A stretch of DNA of 64,000 bases from DTU089 sp964421815 (GTDB lineage Bacteria; Bacillota; Clostridia; Oscillospirales; Acutalibacteraceae). This document shows, in pieces, positions 61,071 to 64,000 of this stretch. Both the position numbers and the translations under genes were made by a program. The notes under the pieces are model-generated. The model searched no databases. It had not been told where the DNA came from and saw only the letters and a program-made list of their open reading frames with translations. The stretch lies in the NCBI GenBank assembly GCA_964421815.1, contig CAYQYT010000001.1, positions 186,001-250,000 of the forward strand. Reading direction: 5' to 3'. Each line of letters begins with the position of its first letter. Position 1 is the stretch's first letter.

Positions 61071-61241
61071 ATGGCTTATAAGATTACTGAAGATTGCATC
61101 GCTTGTGGTGCATGTGCAGCAGATTGCCCTGTTGAAGCAATTTCTGAAGGCGACGGCATTTATGTTATCGATGCAGATACTTGCATTGATTGCGGCGCTT
61201 GTGCCGGTACTTGCCCCGTAGGCGCTCCTGTAGAGGACTAA
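61071..61241 (+). CDS. 2[4Fe-4S] ferredoxin
   Basis: A 56-aa clostridial-type ferredoxin, the low-potential electron carrier of anaerobes. Two cluster motifs: CIACGACAADCP and CIDCGACAGTCP (CxxCxxCxxxCP each), with the internal repeat and acidic character of the family. AAGGAGG is 8 nt before the ATG. Monocistronic, with its own promoter and double hairpin. The codons look highly biased, consistent with strong expression. Confidence 0.97.
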   Translation: MAYKITEDCIACGACAADCPVEAISEGDGIYVIDADTCIDCGACAGTCPVGAPVED

Positions 61242-61260
61242 TTTGTACTTATTTTGCAAT

Positions 61261-61287
61261 GAACTGTTCGCCTTAGGCGAACGGTTC
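61261..61287 (+). other. Stem-loop after ferredoxin
   Basis: GAACTGTTCGCC pairs with GGCGAACGGTTC (one G-U pair) around a TTA loop; no T tract follows. Probably stabilises the mRNA 3' end ahead of the true terminator. Confidence 0.6.
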
Positions 61288-61298
61288 ATACTGTTAAT

Positions 61299-61357
61299 AA
61301 AGCATACCGACCGCTTTAAAGTTATAAAGGCTGTGTCGGTATGCTTTATTTTTTTAC
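61299..61357 (+). terminator. Intrinsic terminator of ferredoxin
   Basis: AAAGCATACCGAC (61299-61311) pairs with GTCGGTATGCTTT (61335-61347), followed by ATTTTTTT. Confidence 0.85.
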
Positions 61358-61395
61358 TTTCTTTGTAAAAAATATTTTAAATTTAAATAAAATAT

Positions 61396-61424
61396 TTGTT
61401 TTTATATAAATAGTATGATATACT
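61396..61424 (+). promoter_or_regulatory. Promoter of the PyrBI-like operon
   Basis: TTGTTT (61396-61401), 17-nt spacer, TATACT (61419-61424). Confidence 0.55.
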
Positions 61425-61473
61425 TATATGGATAATGGATACGTGCCACTAAAAACGGAAGGATGTGTTGATT

Positions 61474-62538
61474 ATGTCCATGGATCGATTTTTAGATATT
61501 ACCGATTTTTCAAGAGAAGGTTTGCGCGAAATACTCAATGTTATGACCTTTATTAAAGATAATAAGAGTGCATATTCTAAGGATTTGGAAAACAAAACCG
61601 TTGTTAATGCCTTTTTCTCAAAAGACAGAAATACAAAATCGGCATTTTCTTCGGCAACCGTTAAAATGGGCGGTGTACCCATGGATTTTGATGTGCAATC
61701 CAACGAAACCTTAAAAGATGCGGTTATGGCAATGTCTGCTTTCGGTGATGCGATTGTACTTTCCCACAGCAAAAAAGGGGCGGCGAGGGCTGCATCATTG
61801 TATGCGACTGTTCCGGTTATCAATGCCGGAGACGGCGGAAGAGCCTATCCGGTTAAAACTCTTGCGGATTTTTCCGGTGTTTGGATTGAGAAAAAACACG
61901 TTTCCAATATGAAAATAGGTTTTTTGGGAGATTTTTCGGACAATGTTCTTGTTAAAAACCTTCTTCAATGTCTGAATCTCTATAAGGGTAACGAGTTTTA
62001 TTTCATTTCCGTAAACGGAAAGCCCTTGGGCAAAGATTACGTTAATATTTTGGATAAGCGTGAAAAAGATTTTGTTGTATATGACAACCTTTTTGATATA
62101 ATTCCCGAGTTGGATGTTCTCTATATGACTGAAGTTAAAAAAGAGTGTTTTGAAAGCGAAATTATGTACGAAGCAAGAAAGCACAATTTCACTTTGGATG
62201 AAAGACTTCTTCTTGCGGCCAAAAAGGATTTAATAATTCTTCATCAGTTCCCCAGAGGTGAGGAACTTTCTCAGTCCGTCGATTCGGATCCGAGAGCAAA
62301 ATACTTTGACGGTTTTAACAGATATACGGATGCTTGTATTGCGATTTTATCAAAGACCTTGTCAAACAGAGCGGGCAAAAAGATAAAACCCCAATATGAA
62401 GAAGATACTCACGATGTTTATTGCGGAAAAGATTGCTGTATAACAAGCACGGAAACCTATCTTCCCAAGCTTTTTTATGAAACTGCGGACGGTAGGCTGT
62501 TCTGTAAATACTGCGGTCAGGAATTAAAAAATGAGTAA
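61474..62538 (+). CDS. Aspartate carbamoyltransferase homologue (PyrB) fused to a PyrI-like zinc domain, catalytic residues lost
   Basis: A 354-aa protein. Residues about 1-305 have the PyrB fold in order: FFSKDRNTKSAFSSAT (family FFEASTRTRLSFE), AIVLSHSKKGAARAA (family AIVMRHPQEGAAR), INAGDGGRAYPVKTLAD (family LNAGDGxNQHPTQTLxD) and LHQFPRGEEL (family HPLPR). The last 40 residues match the PyrI zinc domain: CGKDCCITS and FCKYCGQEL. Catalytic residues are replaced: the STRT loop reads DRNT, the Arg of MRHP is Ser, and the His of QHPTQ is Tyr. So it should not make carbamoyl-aspartate. The ATG at 61474 has GGAAGGA upstream. It overlaps the flavodoxin-like gene by 8 nt. Confidence 0.82.
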   Translation: MSMDRFLDITDFSREGLREILNVMTFIKDNKSAYSKDLENKTVVNAFFSKDRNTKSAFSSATVKMGGVPMDFDVQSNETLKDAVMAMSAFGDAIVLSHSKKGAARAASLYATVPVINAGDGGRAYPVKTLADFSGVWIEKKHVSNMKIGFLGDFSDNVLVKNLLQCLNLYKGNEFYFISVNGKPLGKDYVNILDKREKDFVVYDNLFDIIPELDVLYMTEVKKECFESEIMYEARKHNFTLDERLLLAAKKDLIILHQFPRGEELSQSVDSDPRAKYFDGFNRYTDACIAILSKTLSNRAGKKIKPQYEEDTHDVYCGKDCCITSTETYLPKLFYETADGRLFCKYCGQELKNE

Positions 62539-63091
62539 AAAAGTATTGTTTATTAAAGGTTCTTGCAGAAAGGACAGTTTTACAAATCGTTTATGGAATG
62601 ATGCCGTAAGATGCATGGATGGTGCAAATGTGACGATGTTTGATGCCTGTTCGCGTAAATTTGAGTTCTGTAACGGTTGCAATTACTGTGAAAAAAGCGG
62701 AACATGTATCCACAGGGATTTGGACGATTTTTTTGCGGATTTTGAAAAGGCAGATGTGGTGGTTTTTGCAAGTCCCGTTTATAACGGTTCTTTCTGTTCA
62801 CCCGTAAAAGCCCTAATAGACAGATTTCAGGTTTATTACACTGCTTTTTATAAAAACGGCAAAGTTCAGCCCATAAAAAAACACAGAAAATGTATTCTTC
62901 TTGCGGCGGCAGGGAGAAACGGTGAAGATGCATTTGACAAAATGATAAAAGATTTGAAATGTGAATTTACAATACTTAACGCTGAATTGGTCGGTGCTGT
63001 GTTGTGTTCTGATACGGACACGGTTCCCGATTACGAAAAGGCGTCCAAGGAATTGAAATTGATTCTCAAAAGGAGTTTATCAAATGAATAA
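62531..63091 (+). CDS. Flavodoxin-like NAD(P)H-dependent FMN oxidoreductase
   Basis: A 186-aa flavin protein. The N-terminal LFIKGSCRKDSFTNRL is the FMN phosphate loop, CNGCNYCEKSGTCIHRD is a cysteine-rich segment shared with iron-sulfur flavoproteins and FMN reductases, and ASPVYNGSFCSPVKALIDRF binds the flavin ring. Whether the cysteines hold an Fe-S cluster cannot be told; the spacing (CxxCxxCxxxxxC) would allow it. It overlaps the PyrBI-like gene and the next ORF, so the three share an operon. Confidence 0.87.
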   Translation: MSKKVLFIKGSCRKDSFTNRLWNDAVRCMDGANVTMFDACSRKFEFCNGCNYCEKSGTCIHRDLDDFFADFEKADVVVFASPVYNGSFCSPVKALIDRFQVYYTAFYKNGKVQPIKKHRKCILLAAAGRNGEDAFDKMIKDLKCEFTILNAELVGAVLCSDTDTVPDYEKASKELKLILKRSLSNE

Positions 63092-64000
63092 ACGAAAGTT
63101 GAAAATTATAGCGGTCGCAGTAGTTGTTGTAACGGTGGCATTGTCATTGAGCGTGGTGGGGCTTGCAGATAAGGTTTCGGACAGTTTGTTTAATATGAAC
63201 ACACCCATGCGTATTACCCCTAACTCAACAGTTACGGGAACAATTGAATCCGATGAAGATTACGAGGCGTATATTTTTGATGTTGAAAAGGACGGCGCGT
63301 TGGATGTCCGTCTTGACCACGATAATCTTCTTGATACAGTCAAGTGCGGTTACAAGGTAACTCTTTATAAAATTATTGATGGAGCGCAAAGAGAATACAG
63401 AGAACTTACATATTTCTATTCTTTTTGGAGCGATGTAACATCAAGTTGGGGTGAAACGGGTGTTCCCGCCGGAACCTATGTGGTAATGGTTGAACCCGGA
63501 GCAGATATTATTAAAGGCGAATTCAAACTTGTAACTACCTTTACGGCAACGCAAACCTTTGAAAAAGAGGTTAACGATACTAAGGAAGAAGCAAACCCCA
63601 TGGCATTGGGCAGTGCCGTTTACGGCTCTTCGTCACAGCGTACCGAGGGCTATGATGACGATTGGTTTGTTTTTGAACTTTTTCAGGACAGTTGTATCAA
63701 TCTTTCCTTTGTTCACGAGGATTTGACTTTCCCCCAAGCCGGTTGGAATATAAAAATTATTTCCGAAAAGGACGAGATTGTGTGCGATTTTACATCAAAG
63801 CTTACGGATAAACTTATTAAAACGGGCACAATCGGATTAAAAGCGGGAATTTACTATATTAAGGTAGAAAACGTTTCCGCTATTGCTACAACTTACAGTA
63901 TGACTTTAGGAGTGGATAAAGCAGTTAATCACGAATTTGAACTTAACGATACTCCCGAGACAGCAATAAATTTACCGCAGAATATTGTTATGGGCGGTTC
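63084..64000 (+). CDS. Secreted protein with PPC-like beta-sandwich repeats, 3' end outside window
   Basis: At least 305 residues, open to the window end. An N-terminal anchor or signal (IIAVAVVVVTVALSLSVVG) is followed by repeated modules in which D-E-D-x-E-x-Y-I-F-D-V (TIESDEDYEAYIFDVEKDG) and GYDDDWFVFELFQDS alternate with GVPAGTYVVMVEP and GLKAGIYYIKVENVS. This is the pattern of bacterial pre-peptidase C-terminal (PPC) domains used in surface or secreted proteins. AGGAG is 8 nt before the ATG, which overlaps the previous stop. Any enzymatic domain would lie beyond base 64000. Confidence 0.75.
   Translation, partial: MNKRKLKIIAVAVVVVTVALSLSVVGLADKVSDSLFNMNTPMRITPNSTVTGTIESDEDYEAYIFDVEKDGALDVRLDHDNLLDTVKCGYKVTLYKIIDGAQREYRELTYFYSFWSDVTSSWGETGVPAGTYVVMVEPGADIIKGEFKLVTTFTATQTFEKEVNDTKEEANPMALGSAVYGSSSQRTEGYDDDWFVFELFQDSCINLSFVHEDLTFPQAGWNIKIISEKDEIVCDFTSKLTDKLIKTGTIGLKAGIYYIKVENVSAIATTYSMTLGVDKAVNHEFELNDTPETAINLPQNIVMGG

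Noticed and set aside
1..64000. CRISPR arrays, tRNA or rRNA genes, intact insertion sequences
   Set aside because: No regularly spaced direct repeats, cloverleaf-type sequences with CCA context, rRNA cores or transposase motifs were seen on reading either strand; a covariance scan was not possible here.

Overview
The window looks like chromosomal DNA of an anaerobic, low-GC, spore-forming member of the Clostridia, probably an Oscillospiraceae/Ruminococcaceae-type gut bacterium. The case rests on gene content: HemZ, SpoIID, a DarA-HolB-RicT block, a SufC-SufB-only iron-sulfur system, a clostridial-type ferredoxin, a single bifunctional Rel, and the order glmU-like/pth/mfd. No rRNA, tRNA, CRISPR array or intact insertion sequence was seen.

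Region 1 (1-7965) is accessory DNA. It starts inside a type III restriction subunit and continues with a small antitoxin-like ORF, two or three promoter-to-terminator non-coding RNA loci, a decayed DUF3854/Toprim-like gene and broken reading frames. Next come an XRE regulator with an ImmA/IrrE peptidase, a DUF4417 gene, a possible toxin/immunity-like pair and a small mobile-element module (52-aa ORF, DUF6809-like, start of tnpV). The tnpV start is joined directly to the 3' end of a zinc/manganese permease gene, which marks a deletion or insertion scar near 7950.

Region 2 (8300-13350) holds an MFS transporter broken by one in-frame amber codon, an LRR lipoprotein, an unknown membrane protein and an alpha/beta hydrolase. 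Region 3 (13400-24260) is a housekeeping run: recJ-rel-dtd-MBL-hemZ, then a uridine-kinase-like gene, a lipid flippase, mazG and HU. Region 4 (24260-30960, minus strand) is a tight six-gene operon: sufC-sufB-rhaB-M28-like-GH130-MATE.

Region 5 (31000-41650) contains a PAS-GGDEF cyclase with murD, a secreted phosphoesterase, a tandem glycine riboswitch controlling an alanine/glycine symporter, a TPR/DUF4037 pair and an amino-acid ABC transporter. Region 6 (41650-47370, minus strand) is glmU-like/pth/mfd/TSCPD/nucleosidase. Region 7 (47400-55030) has an M20 peptidase, a LytS-type kinase with a SARP-like response regulator, an E2-like acyltransferase, VanZ, Nth and SpoIID. Region 8 (55060-64000) has citrate synthase, a membrane protein with an acidic tail, an AEC carrier, darA-holB-ricT, ferredoxin, a PyrB-PyrI fusion that has lost its catalytic residues, a flavodoxin-like protein and a secreted protein cut by the window end.

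The strongest candidates for something undescribed are a riboswitch-like attenuator (4130-4275), a pseudoknotted RNA (3346-3578), the PyrBI pseudo-enzyme, and a GlmU reduced to its acetyltransferase half.
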